Assembly: GCA_934717185.1 (NCBI GenBank)
Contig: CAKUYQ010000011.1
Span: forward strand, 18,495 to 82,494
Direction of reading: 5' to 3'
Length of the DNA: 64,000 nt
DNA from: an uncultured Bacteroidales bacterium
Lineage (GTDB): Bacteria > Bacteroidota > Bacteroidia > Bacteroidales > UBA932
Position 1 is the stretch's first letter; the number at the start of each line of letters is the position of its first letter. Positions 9,323 through 18,411 of the stretch are shown piece by piece. The notes under the pieces were generated by a model. That model did no database searches. It was not told the origin of the DNA and saw only the letters and a program-made list of their open reading frames with translations. Position numbers and translations under genes: made by a program.

Positions 9323-10657
9323 ATGTACAGAATTGCAGTATTAGGCGGTGGCGAGAGCGGTGTTGGCTCGGCCATCTTGGCAAAGATGAAAGGATTGGAT
9401 GTCTTTCTTAGCGACAGCGGAAAGATAAAGGAGAACTATGTAAAGATGCTAAAGGAGTATGATATTCCTTTTGAATCCGAGGGGCATACTCCTGAGAAAA
9501 TATTGAATGCCAAAGAGATAGTAAAAAGCCCCGGAATCCCTGAAAATGCTCCCTTAGTTGTAAAGGCAAGGGAGATGGGAATTGGGATTATATCCGAGAT
9601 AGAGTTCGCCAACAGATACTGCAAGGCCAAGAAGATCTGTATAACGGGAAGCAACGGCAAAACAACCACAACATCACTTATATACTACATTTTAAAGAAT
9701 GCAGGATACAATGTTGGGTTGGGTGGAAACATTGGAAAGAGCTTTGCGCTTCAGGTGGCCACGGAAAATTTTGACTATTACGTTCTTGAGCTGAGCAGCT
9801 TCCAGTTGGACGATGTGTATGACTTTAAGGCAGATATTGCTATCCTTATGAACATTACTCCGGATCATTTGGACAGGTACGACTTTAAAATGCAGAACTA
9901 CATTAACGCCAAATTCCGCATAACGAGGAACATGGATGGGGAGGATTCATTCATCTTCTGTGCAGATGATCCTGTAACGGCAAAGGAGATGAAGGAGATG
10001 CTTATAAAGAGCAGGATGCTGCCATTCTCGCAAAAAGAGGAGGTTAAGGAGGGCGCCTGCATAAAGGATGGCAAGATGGCGGTAAATGTAGCCGGGGATG
10101 AATATACAATGTACCTCAACGAACTTGCACTGCAGGGAAAGCATAACCTGTACAACTCCATGGCTGCAGCAATTGCTGCAAAGGTTGTAAAGATAGACAA
10201 TACGCAGATAAGGCAGAGTCTTATGACATTCGAAGGGGTGGAACACAGGTTGGAGAGGGTACTTAAGATAAAGGATGTTCTCTATATAAATGATTCAAAG
10301 GCGACAAATGTGGATTCTGCATGGTATGCCTTGGACAGTATGACAACTCCTGTAGTGTGGATAGCCGGAGGCAAAGACAAGGGAAACGACTATGCACCGC
10401 TTTACGATCTTGTAAAGGAGAAGGTAAGGGTGCTTATCTGCATGGGACTTCACAATGAGAAGCTGCACGACAACTTTAAAGACAAGGTCGACAAGATAGT
10501 GGATGTTACCTCTGCCGCAGATGCGGTGCGGGTAGCGTATGAGAATGCCCTGCCGGGCGAGACTGTCCTGCTCTCACCATGCTGCGCCAGCTTCGACCTG
10601 TTCAAAAGTTATGAAGACAGGGGACGGCAGTTTAAGGAGGCTGTAAGAAAGCTGTAA
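9323..10657 (+). CDS. murD: UDP-MurNAc-L-alanine:D-glutamate ligase MurD
   Basis: Cytoplasmic Mur ligase adding D-glutamate; 444 aa. N-terminal UDP-binding Rossmann-like domain (VLGGGESGVGSA), central ATPase domain with GSNGKTT at 109-115, LELSSFQLD and NITPDHLDRY, and a C-terminal domain with the conserved SPCCASFDLF...YEDRGRQF. Its 3' end carries the first unit of a 17-bp tandem repeat that continues into the spacer, and the stop codon lies inside that repeat. Confidence 0.96.
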   Translation: MYRIAVLGGGESGVGSAILAKMKGLDVFLSDSGKIKENYVKMLKEYDIPFESEGHTPEKILNAKEIVKSPGIPENAPLVVKAREMGIGIISEIEFANRYCKAKKICITGSNGKTTTTSLIYYILKNAGYNVGLGGNIGKSFALQVATENFDYYVLELSSFQLDDVYDFKADIAILMNITPDHLDRYDFKMQNYINAKFRITRNMDGEDSFIFCADDPVTAKEMKEMLIKSRMLPFSQKEEVKEGACIKDGKMAVNVAGDEYTMYLNELALQGKHNLYNSMAAAIAAKVVKIDNTQIRQSLMTFEGVEHRLERVLKIKDVLYINDSKATNVDSAWYALDSMTTPVVWIAGGKDKGNDYAPLYDLVKEKVRVLICMGLHNEKLHDNFKDKVDKIVDVTSAADAVRVAYENALPGETVLLSPCCASFDLFKSYEDRGRQFKEAVRKL

Positions 10658-10703
10658 GGAGGCTGTGGATGTAAGGAGGCTGTGGATGTAAGGAGGCTGT
10701 GGA
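10653..10703 (+). repeat. Three tandem 17-bp repeats in the murD-ftsW spacer
   Basis: Three perfect copies of TGTAAGGAGGCTGTGGA (10653-10669, 10670-10686, 10687-10703), the first overlapping the murD stop. A diverged partial copy lies just upstream in murD (from about 10631) and TAAGAAAGCT recurs on both sides. Each unit contains TAAGGAGG, a perfect anti-SD complement, but none is at working distance from the ftsW ATG at 10779. The 121-bp spacer is the longest gap in the cluster and also holds a near-copy of the decamer (TTGTCGGGAG at 10720-10729). Confidence 0.9.
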
Positions 10704-10778
10704 GAGACTGTAAGAAAGCTTGTCGGGAGACTTAAAAGGCTATAAAAGGTTTGTAAATAGAAAAGCATATACTTAAAA

Positions 10779-12206
10779 ATGAGTGGACTGAATACAGATG
10801 ATATAAAGAGTGGAATTATTAAGAATGTGAAAGGGGACAAGGTTATATGGATAATAGTGTTCCTTCTTTCACTCATATCCATTGCCCTTATATACTCGGC
10901 AACAAGTTCGTTGGCCTACAAAGAGCACACAACCAATTTCAGCTATCTTTTCAAACAGTTGAAATATGTTGCGTTCGGGTGGGTTGTCCTCTTTGTCTTC
11001 TACAAGATACCGCTCAAATGGTACAGAAGCTTTTCTGTTATCATGTTCGCTGTAAGCCTTGCCCTCCTTGCCCTTGTTCCCATAATAGGACAGGAAATTA
11101 ACGGTGCAAAGAGGTGGCTGAATTTGGGTTTCATTACATTCCAGCCAACCGAGCTTATAAAGATAACATTGGTACTATACATGGCCAAGATACTCGAATC
11201 GTGCAAATTAGACACCTTTAAGGAGTTTTTCATAAAGCTGCTTATACCAATAGGTCTTGCTTTCGTTTTAGTAATGGTTGGTTCGTTCTCTTCTGCCTGC
11301 TTCATTGGTCTGCTTGCAGCCATTATACTTATAGTTGCCGGTGTCAAATGGTCTTATCTGTTTAAATCTGCAGGTATAGGCGCTATTGCCATGGCTGTTA
11401 TAATCTTGCTCCATTTAGCTTTTGGATGGTTCCCAAGAATCGACACCGCAACCAGCAGGTTGACCAAATTTGTAAGCAAGACAGAGGTATCTGAGGAGTT
11501 GAGCGCAGAGGAGAGGCAGAAAGAGTTGGACAAGACCTATCAGGCAGATATGGCAAAGGTTACAATCTCCTCTGTAGGTATCTTGGGTAAAGGCCCCGGA
11601 AACAGTACTCAGCGATATGTACTGCCCCACCCCTACTCGGACTTTATCTTTACACTTATCATTGAGGAGTACGGGCTCATAGGCGGATTTATAGTTCTTA
11701 TATTTTACATGTGGTTCTTCTTTAGGTGTATAATCCTCGTAAAGAACTGTACGAGAGTGTTTACAGCAATAACGGTTGGAGGGCTTGCACTGTTAATTGT
11801 CCTGCAAGCTTCGCTTCATGTATTGGTAAATGTTGGAATCATACCTGTAACCGGGCATACACTGCCGCTCATAAGCCTTGGCGGAACATCTTTGGTTATA
11901 TTGTGCAGTGCATTTGGAATCATCCTCTCTGTAAGCAGAACAATAGATATAAGTACAGATAAAAAGAGGGCCGAAAAACTTGCTGCGGCAAATGCGGCAA
12001 ATGCTGCAGATGTAGCAAATACTGCAGACGCCCCTATAACTGAGGATATTGCAGAGTTCGAAGGCTCTTCATCCATAGACCTTACGGTGCCGGATGGTGG
12101 CGGCAGCTATACAGATGAGAAGGATTTGCGTGGAAGAGGAGAGACAAACCCGGAGGATAATGGGGAGCAATATGAGATAAAAGACAAAAACGGAGAGTTT
12201 AAATAG
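10779..12206 (+). CDS. ftsW: Lipid II glycosyltransferase FtsW
   Basis: SEDS-family polytopic membrane protein that polymerises septal glycan strands with its partner FtsI; 475 aa. The SEDS core covers about residues 22-390, with the typical NGAKRWLNLG...FQPTELIKI motif and, near the end, TGHTLPLISLGGTS. Unlike most FtsW it carries a cytoplasmic C-terminal tail of about 85 residues, first Ala/Asn/Asp repeats (ANAANAADVANTADA) and then acidic and Gly-rich; this is presumably disordered, with no known function. It follows the repeat-bearing 121-bp spacer after murD. Confidence 0.95.
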   Translation: MSGLNTDDIKSGIIKNVKGDKVIWIIVFLLSLISIALIYSATSSLAYKEHTTNFSYLFKQLKYVAFGWVVLFVFYKIPLKWYRSFSVIMFAVSLALLALVPIIGQEINGAKRWLNLGFITFQPTELIKITLVLYMAKILESCKLDTFKEFFIKLLIPIGLAFVLVMVGSFSSACFIGLLAAIILIVAGVKWSYLFKSAGIGAIAMAVIILLHLAFGWFPRIDTATSRLTKFVSKTEVSEELSAEERQKELDKTYQADMAKVTISSVGILGKGPGNSTQRYVLPHPYSDFIFTLIIEEYGLIGGFIVLIFYMWFFFRCIILVKNCTRVFTAITVGGLALLIVLQASLHVLVNVGIIPVTGHTLPLISLGGTSLVILCSAFGIILSVSRTIDISTDKKRAEKLAAANAANAADVANTADAPITEDIAEFEGSSSIDLTVPDGGGSYTDEKDLRGRGETNPEDNGEQYEIKDKNGEFK

Positions 12207-12213
12207 CAGACAG

Positions 12214-13347
12214 ATGGAAGAGCTAAGGGTAATAATAAGCGGTGGAGGAACCGGAGGGCATATCTTTCCGGCAATTTCAATTGCATCTGCCTTAAAGGCA
12301 AAACGGCCGGGCGCAGTGCTTCTTTTTGTTGGGGCATCGGGCAAGATGGAGATGGAAAAGGTCCCTCAGGCAGGGTACAAGATTATAGGAATACCTGCGA
12401 GAGGGCTTAAAAGGCCGCTCTATTCACCCTCTAACATAGGGGTACTTATAGATTATTTCAAATGCAAGAGGAGAGCCAGGCAGATAATAAAGGAGTTCAG
12501 GCCCAACTTGGCCGTAGGTGTTGGAGGATATGCCAGTGCGGCAATCGTCAGTGCAGCGGAGAGCAAGGGTATACCGGTTGTTTTACAGGAGCAGAACTCG
12601 TTTGCAGGCCTTGTAAACAGGAAAAACGCTGCAAAAGCCACAAAAATATGTGTTGCGTATGATGGAATGGAGCGTTTTTTTCCAAAGGAGAAGATTGTTT
12701 TTACTGGCAACCCTATAAGAAAGGAGATAAAGGCTTCTACCCCGCAGCTCAAAGAGGAGGGTTACAAGTTTTACAATCTGCTTCCCGACAAAAAAACCGT
12801 TTTTGTCGTTGGCGGAAGCCTCGGTTGCCGAACACTTAACGAGTGGATGAAAAGAGAGCTTCTCAACGGAAAGCTGTTTGGAGGCAAAGAGAGTGAATAT
12901 CAGGTAATATGGCAGTGCGGAAAATATTACAAGGCAGAGATAGAGACCTTTATGAAGGGGAGGCAGAGCAGCAACATAGTTTGGTCTGACTTTATTAAGA
13001 GGATGGATTTGGCATACGCCGTAGCGGATGTTGTAATAAGCAGAGCAGGTGCCGGGACAATATCCGAGCTGTGTGAGGCCGGCAAATGCACCATATTCGT
13101 ACCAAGCCCTATGGTGGCCGAGGACCATCAGACGCATAATGCAATGGCATTGGTGAACAAAAACGCGGCTTTGTTGGTAAAGGATTCTGAGGCGGTGGAA
13201 AAGCTTGGCAGTACGGTTGGATCGCTACTTTCAGACGACAACAAAAGAGCATTATTGGAGAGCAACATAAGAGCTCTTGCAAGAGAGGATTCAGCTGCAC
13301 AGATTGCAGATATTTGTATAGATATAGTTGATAAAAAACAGCAGTGA
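12214..13347 (+). CDS. murG: Lipid I N-acetylglucosaminyltransferase MurG
   Basis: Membrane-associated GT-B glycosyltransferase converting lipid I to lipid II; 377 aa. N-terminal glycine-rich loop GGGTGGHIFPA (about 10-20), then VGVGGYASAA and EQNSFAGLVNR in the acceptor domain; the C-terminal UDP-GlcNAc domain has VGGSLGCRTLN and SRAGAGTISEL with PSPMVAEDHQTHNA. All family motifs are intact. It begins 7 bases after ftsW and its stop overlaps the murC start. Confidence 0.96.
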   Translation: MEELRVIISGGGTGGHIFPAISIASALKAKRPGAVLLFVGASGKMEMEKVPQAGYKIIGIPARGLKRPLYSPSNIGVLIDYFKCKRRARQIIKEFRPNLAVGVGGYASAAIVSAAESKGIPVVLQEQNSFAGLVNRKNAAKATKICVAYDGMERFFPKEKIVFTGNPIRKEIKASTPQLKEEGYKFYNLLPDKKTVFVVGGSLGCRTLNEWMKRELLNGKLFGGKESEYQVIWQCGKYYKAEIETFMKGRQSSNIVWSDFIKRMDLAYAVADVVISRAGAGTISELCEAGKCTIFVPSPMVAEDHQTHNAMALVNKNAALLVKDSEAVEKLGSTVGSLLSDDNKRALLESNIRALAREDSAAQIADICIDIVDKKQQ

Positions 13348-14717
13348 TGAAGAATGTATATTTTATAGGGATAGGCGGAATAGGGATGAGCGCCATAGCA
13401 CGGTACTATAACCATGCAGGTTATAAGGTCAGCGGCTATGACAGAACGCCGTCCCGCCTTACAGCCGAATTGGAGAGGGAAGGGATTGAGATACACTATA
13501 CAGAAGATACAGGATACATTCCTGCAGAAAGAGAGGAGACACTTGTAATCTATACCCCTGCAATTCCAAAAGAGATGAAGGAGCTCCGTTATGTTATAGA
13601 TAACGGGTACAAAGTTGTCAAACGTTCAAGGGCTCTTGGCGAGATAGCAAGTCATAACAGATGTATTGCCGTTGCCGGAACACATGGCAAGACAACAACC
13701 GGTACAATGATTGCCCATCTGTTTACTGCATGCGGCAAAGGGTGCAACGCATTCTTGGGTGGTATATCAAAGAATTACCATACCAATCTGCTACTGAGCA
13801 AGAACAACCTGCTTGTAGCGGAAGCAGATGAGTTCGACCGCTCCTTTTTACAGTTGTTTCCCGATATAGCCATCATAACATCGGTTGATGCAGATCATCT
13901 TGACATATATGGCAACATAGATAGTGTAAAGGAGGCCTTCTCTGAGTTTGCATCACAGATAAAGAGAGACGGATTACTTATATTAAAGAAGGGTGTTGAG
14001 ATTGACCTCAGCAGGGTAAAGGCAAAGGTGGCAAGATACTCATACAACAATCATTGCGACTACTATGCTTCTAATATTAAAGTTGTTGATGGCGGTTATA
14101 TATATTTTGACATAAACTATCCCGGCGGCGTTATTGAAAACTGCACTGTTGGTGTACCGGGTTGGGTAAATGTTGAAAATGCCGTTGCAGCCGCAGCTGC
14201 TGCACTTAACGGAGGAATCTCTGCAGAGGAGCTAAGAGCCGGGCTTGCAACATTTGCCGGAGCGGAAAGGAGATTTGACATTCATGTCAACACACCAAGA
14301 ATGGCATATATAGATGACTATGCACATCATCCCAATGAGATAAGCTCTGCTATAAGCTCCATAAGGAACATATTCCCGGGCAGGAAGCTGTGCGGCATCT
14401 TCCAACCTCATCTTTACACCAGAACAAGGGATTTTGCACCTGAGTTTGCAAAGAGTCTTGGGATGTTGGATGAACTGCTCCTGTTGGATATATACCCGGC
14501 ACGGGAACTTCCAATAGAGGGTGTTACATCTGATCTCATATTTAAGGATGTTGACATAGAGAACAAAAGAAAGATAACAAAGGAGGAGCTTATGCCTCTG
14601 TTGGAGAGGGAGATGAGTGAGGGGAAGATAGATATACTAATAACCTTTGGTGCGGGTGACATCGACAGGTTTATATGTAAGATTACAGATTTGATGAAGA
14701 ATGTATTAAGCAGATAA
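13347..14717 (+). CDS. murC: UDP-MurNAc:L-alanine ligase MurC
   Basis: First Mur ligase, adding L-alanine to UDP-MurNAc; 456 aa from the ATG at 13347. N-terminal GIGGIGMSAIA dinucleotide-type loop, ATP site GTHGKTT at 111-117, EADEFDRSF, and C-terminal DDYAHHPNEI with FQPHLYTRT. A GTG three bases upstream (13344) would add one residue; the ATG, overlapping the murG stop by one base as TGATG, is the simpler start. Either way the two genes are translationally coupled. Confidence 0.95.
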   Translation: MKNVYFIGIGGIGMSAIARYYNHAGYKVSGYDRTPSRLTAELEREGIEIHYTEDTGYIPAEREETLVIYTPAIPKEMKELRYVIDNGYKVVKRSRALGEIASHNRCIAVAGTHGKTTTGTMIAHLFTACGKGCNAFLGGISKNYHTNLLLSKNNLLVAEADEFDRSFLQLFPDIAIITSVDADHLDIYGNIDSVKEAFSEFASQIKRDGLLILKKGVEIDLSRVKAKVARYSYNNHCDYYASNIKVVDGGYIYFDINYPGGVIENCTVGVPGWVNVENAVAAAAAALNGGISAEELRAGLATFAGAERRFDIHVNTPRMAYIDDYAHHPNEISSAISSIRNIFPGRKLCGIFQPHLYTRTRDFAPEFAKSLGMLDELLLLDIYPARELPIEGVTSDLIFKDVDIENKRKITKEELMPLLEREMSEGKIDILITFGAGDIDRFICKITDLMKNVLSR

Positions 14718-14719
14718 CA

Positions 14720-15538
14720 ATGTTTGTAAAGGTTCTGAAATATATAGGGATACTGCTTCTCACGGCTGCTGCCGCCTTCTACTTTTACTTTGCCGCAACG
14801 CTTGGTAAAAAAGGAAGGAGCAACGAACTGTGCAGAGAGATAAAGGTGGTGATTTTAGACAGCGCACAGAACCGTTTTGTAAACAGCGATGATGTTATTG
14901 ACATTATAAACAATTTTCACGGGCAGATTGTCGGGAAGAGGATAGACAGCATAAATCTCTCCGTTTTAGAGGAGCTTCTAAACAAGAGATGTATGATAAA
15001 AAACAGCCAGGCTTTTCTTAACATAGATGGGAAGATGGTTATAAACATTATCCAGCGCAAGCCCATAATAAGGATAGAGAGCAGTAACGGCGGCTTCTAC
15101 ATTGATGACACAAAATATATATTTCCGCTTGCGGAAAACTTTACATCATACGTTCCTATTGTGAGCGGGCATATACCTCTCGAGCTATATAACGGATACA
15201 GAGGTAATGCCCTGCCGGAGATTGAGGATTGGATAGACGGAATATATAATTTAGCTGTATATCTGCAGGAGAACCCTTTTTGGGCTGCACAGATAGAACA
15301 GATTTATGTAGCAGACAACGGGGACCTCTATTTGAGTCCGAGAGTAGGTGACCAGCAGATTGTCTTTGGCGACCTCAATAGTATTGAGGAGAAATTTGAC
15401 AAACTTACATCATTCTACAACAATGTTATACCAAGTGTAGGATGGCTTAAATATGATATTGTCAATTTAAAGTACAAAGGCCAGATTGTTTGTAAAAAAA
15501 GAAATAGTAAAAATAAAAAAGCTTCTAATACCATATAG
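14720..15538 (+). CDS. ftsQ: Cell division protein FtsQ/DivIB
   Basis: Bitopic divisome protein linking early and late division proteins; 272 aa. One membrane segment at about 8-28 (IGILLLTAAAAFYFYFAA), then a periplasmic POTRA-like region (about 40-115, containing VNSDDVIDIINN and RKPIIRIES) and a beta domain to about 250, ending in a Lys/Asn-rich tail. Identification rests on position between murC and ftsA plus this architecture; similarity across phyla is low for this family. Confidence 0.88.
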   Translation: MFVKVLKYIGILLLTAAAAFYFYFAATLGKKGRSNELCREIKVVILDSAQNRFVNSDDVIDIINNFHGQIVGKRIDSINLSVLEELLNKRCMIKNSQAFLNIDGKMVINIIQRKPIIRIESSNGGFYIDDTKYIFPLAENFTSYVPIVSGHIPLELYNGYRGNALPEIEDWIDGIYNLAVYLQENPFWAAQIEQIYVADNGDLYLSPRVGDQQIVFGDLNSIEEKFDKLTSFYNNVIPSVGWLKYDIVNLKYKGQIVCKKRNSKNKKASNTI

Positions 15539-15543
15539 ACACT

Positions 15544-16917
15544 ATGAATGATAAACTTATTGCTGCAATTGATTTAGGTACAACAAAGATTGTATGCCTT
15601 GTTGGTAAAATGACGGAGACAGGTATCAGAATAATAGGATACAGTCAGAGACCGTCTAAAGGGATTAACAGAGGCGAGGTTATGAATATACGCCAGACCC
15701 TCCAATCTCTTGTCCCTGTAATAAAGGATGTTGAGGAACAGCTTAACATAAAGCTGAATGATGTTTATGTTGGAATTGCCGGGCAGAATATACGTTGCGT
15801 TACCAACGGATACCAGACCAACAGGCCCAACCCAAAAGAGTTGATATCGGAAGAGGAGATAAATGAGATCATATCAAGCATGAACGGCTCCTTTATACAG
15901 GGAGATGAGGAGGTGCTTCATGTTATACCACAGTCCTACAGCATAGATAATTTTACCCCTACCCAGGAGCCTGTAGGTATGTTGGGAACACAGATAACAG
16001 CAAACTTCAAGATTTTTGTCGGGAAGAAAAACTCCTCTGTATATACCGCAGATGTAATAAACAGGGCCGGTCTTAACCTAAAGAGGATTATCCTTGAACC
16101 TATGGCATCTGCAAAGGCTGTCCTTAGCGAAGAGGAGATGGAGCTTGGTGTTGCAATGGTAGATATAGGTGGTGGTACTACAGATCTTCTTATTATTCAG
16201 AACAATATAGTAAGACATGCTGCGGTTATTCCGTTTGGTGGCAAGATTATAACATCTGATATAAAGATTGGATGCAGCATCGCAGAGAAGAATGCAGAGC
16301 AGCTTAAGGTTGAACACGGATGCTGCTACTCCCCTCTTGCTGCAGACAAGAAGACGATTTTCGTAAACGGCATAAATGGCAGAGAGGGAAGGGAGATCTC
16401 TGTAAAACTCCTTTCGAATATCATTGAGGCGCGTGCATCGGAACTGTTCGAAGCTGTATATTATGAGATAGAAAGGAGTGGCTACAAAGACAAGTTGAAA
16501 GCCGGATTGGTATTAACCGGAGGTACGTCTAAGTTGGCTCATATTAAGGAGTTGGCTCAAGTTATTACCGGGCTTGAAACAAGTTTGGGTGCACCTGTAA
16601 TAGAGGCGGAAGAGTCTGTTATAGAGATGAATGATCCTGCATTGTCTACTGCTGTGGGTCTTATTATGATGGGTGCCGAGGAGTGTGAGAGAGACGGGTA
16701 TTCCGCTCCGTACAACGCAGCCAAAGAGGATATTGATATTAACGATATGGCAGAAGTTGAGAACAATACTAATACAGAGGAGCTTGAGCCCGAACTTATT
16801 GAGGTTACGGCCGGCAGGCATGAAAAGGAGAAGAAGGCAAAGGAGGGGCCGGGTCTGTTTACAAGGTTGAAAACCACCTTGAACGACATGTTTAAAGAGG
16901 ATGATAACGAAGCATAA
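15544..16917 (+). CDS. ftsA: Cell division protein FtsA
   Basis: Actin-like protein that tethers FtsZ filaments to the membrane; 457 aa. ATP-binding phosphate-1 loop DLGTTKIVCLVG at about 10-21, SHS2/1C domain at about 85-165, phosphate-2 motif VDIGGGTTDLLI and adenosine motif LTGGTSKL. The C-terminus has an acidic linker of about 50 residues followed by a basic amphipathic stretch (GLFTRLKTTLNDMFKEDD), the expected membrane-targeting helix. It sits directly before ftsZ with a 12-base gap. Confidence 0.95.
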   Translation: MNDKLIAAIDLGTTKIVCLVGKMTETGIRIIGYSQRPSKGINRGEVMNIRQTLQSLVPVIKDVEEQLNIKLNDVYVGIAGQNIRCVTNGYQTNRPNPKELISEEEINEIISSMNGSFIQGDEEVLHVIPQSYSIDNFTPTQEPVGMLGTQITANFKIFVGKKNSSVYTADVINRAGLNLKRIILEPMASAKAVLSEEEMELGVAMVDIGGGTTDLLIIQNNIVRHAAVIPFGGKIITSDIKIGCSIAEKNAEQLKVEHGCCYSPLAADKKTIFVNGINGREGREISVKLLSNIIEARASELFEAVYYEIERSGYKDKLKAGLVLTGGTSKLAHIKELAQVITGLETSLGAPVIEAEESVIEMNDPALSTAVGLIMMGAEECERDGYSAPYNAAKEDIDINDMAEVENNTNTEELEPELIEVTAGRHEKEKKAKEGPGLFTRLKTTLNDMFKEDDNEA

Positions 16918-16929
16918 AGATTTTGGTAT

Positions 16930-18387
16930 ATGGATGAGAATGGTATGGTAAAACCGGCTAACTGGAGTTCCAGAAAGTCTATAATAAAGGTTATTGGTGT
17001 TGGCGGTGGTGGCAGCAACGCAGTGTCTGAGATGTTCCGTACAGGAATAAAGGATGTGGAATTTATGATCTGCAACACAGATGTCCAAGCCCTTGAATCA
17101 TCTGAGGTTGGAGAGAGAATAGCATTGGGATCCGATATTACCAGAGGTCTTGGTGCGGGGTGTGATCCGGAAAGGGGAAGGAAGGCGGCATCCGAGTCTG
17201 TAGATGCCATAAAAAACTCCCTTAAGAATGGTATTGAGATGACCTTCATAACCGCCGGAATGGGTGGTGGTACCGGTACAGGCGCAGCCCCGGTTGTTGC
17301 GCAGGTATCAAAGGAGATGGGGCTGCTCACCGTTGGTGTAGTCACACTCCCTTTTAGAGATGAGGGCAAAGAGTTTGTACGCAGAGCTATCAAAGGTATT
17401 AAGGAGCTTCAAAAACATGTTGATTCTCTGCTTATTATAGACAACCAGAAATTATACGAAGTATATGGAGACCTTACGGTTGTAGATGCGTTCCCTAAGG
17501 TTGATGCCGTGCTTAATACAGCTGTAAAAAGTATAGCGGAGCTGATAACCAAGAGGGGATATATAAATGTAGACTTTGCAGACGTAAAGATGATTATGAA
17601 GGATGGCGGCATGGCAATTATGGGTGAGGGTGAGGCTGATGGTCCCGACAGAGCCATTGAGGCAGTCCAAAGGGCTTTTGAATCTCCGCTGCTTAACGAC
17701 TGCGATCTCTCAACGGTTAAAGGAGCGCTTGTGAACATAACATCAAGCAAAGAGGAGGGCAACCTTACCATGGCCGAACTGTCTCAGATTATGGATTATG
17801 TGAACAACTATACCGGGAATCAGGTAAACAAGTTCAAAAGAGGTGTTGTGTTTGACGAGTCTATGGGGACAAAGATACGGATTACCATTGTTGCCACCGG
17901 ATTCAATGTACAGAACCTGCCGCTCGTTTCCGAAGATGATGAGGAGATTGTTGTAATGGGAGACAGATACAGCAATTCATTCTCCGCACCGTCAACCGGA
18001 ACAGTAAAAAGGGTTGTAATAGATGAAGAGACTATAAACGACGTGCAGCAACCCTCTCAAGACACATCTAACTACAGCAAGACAGGATTTGTAGAGGCCC
18101 CTCATGTAGAAGAGATTAGTGCAGTTATCCCCAAACAGGAGGTAAAACCTTACGAAAGGCCTAAAGGAAAACCTGCCCTTATATTGGAGGCGGATGACGA
18201 CATCACACTCCTTGAAACAGTTCCGGCCTTTAAACGCAGGAATCTTGCAAAGAGAGAGACAGAAAGCAGGTCTGCTTCCGTAGAACATAATTTTAACGGG
18301 ACGCCCGAAAGAATGAAATTGGAGGAGGTAGATGGGATACAGACACTTGAAACAGACAATTCATTTTTACACAGAACACAAGATTAA
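16930..18387 (+). CDS. ftsZ: Cell division GTPase FtsZ
   Basis: Tubulin homologue forming the Z ring; 485 aa. GTP signature GGGTGTGAA begins at residue 112, with the N-terminal VIGVGGGGSNAV loop, the T7 synergy-loop region NVDFADVKMIM and a complete C-terminal tubulin-like domain to about 340. A long variable linker of about 130 residues follows, ending in a short conserved peptide (NSFLHRTQD), the place where FtsA binds in other bacteria. Length and tail are typical of Bacteroidota. It is the last division gene of the cluster. Confidence 0.97.
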   Translation: MDENGMVKPANWSSRKSIIKVIGVGGGGSNAVSEMFRTGIKDVEFMICNTDVQALESSEVGERIALGSDITRGLGAGCDPERGRKAASESVDAIKNSLKNGIEMTFITAGMGGGTGTGAAPVVAQVSKEMGLLTVGVVTLPFRDEGKEFVRRAIKGIKELQKHVDSLLIIDNQKLYEVYGDLTVVDAFPKVDAVLNTAVKSIAELITKRGYINVDFADVKMIMKDGGMAIMGEGEADGPDRAIEAVQRAFESPLLNDCDLSTVKGALVNITSSKEEGNLTMAELSQIMDYVNNYTGNQVNKFKRGVVFDESMGTKIRITIVATGFNVQNLPLVSEDDEEIVVMGDRYSNSFSAPSTGTVKRVVIDEETINDVQQPSQDTSNYSKTGFVEAPHVEEISAVIPKQEVKPYERPKGKPALILEADDDITLLETVPAFKRRNLAKRETESRSASVEHNFNGTPERMKLEEVDGIQTLETDNSFLHRTQD

Positions 18388-18411
18388 CAACACAATACAG
18401 AGGCTATTATC

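Noticed and set aside
10653..10703. CRISPR-like array
   Set aside because: Units are 17 bp and directly adjacent with no spacers; no cas genes in the window.
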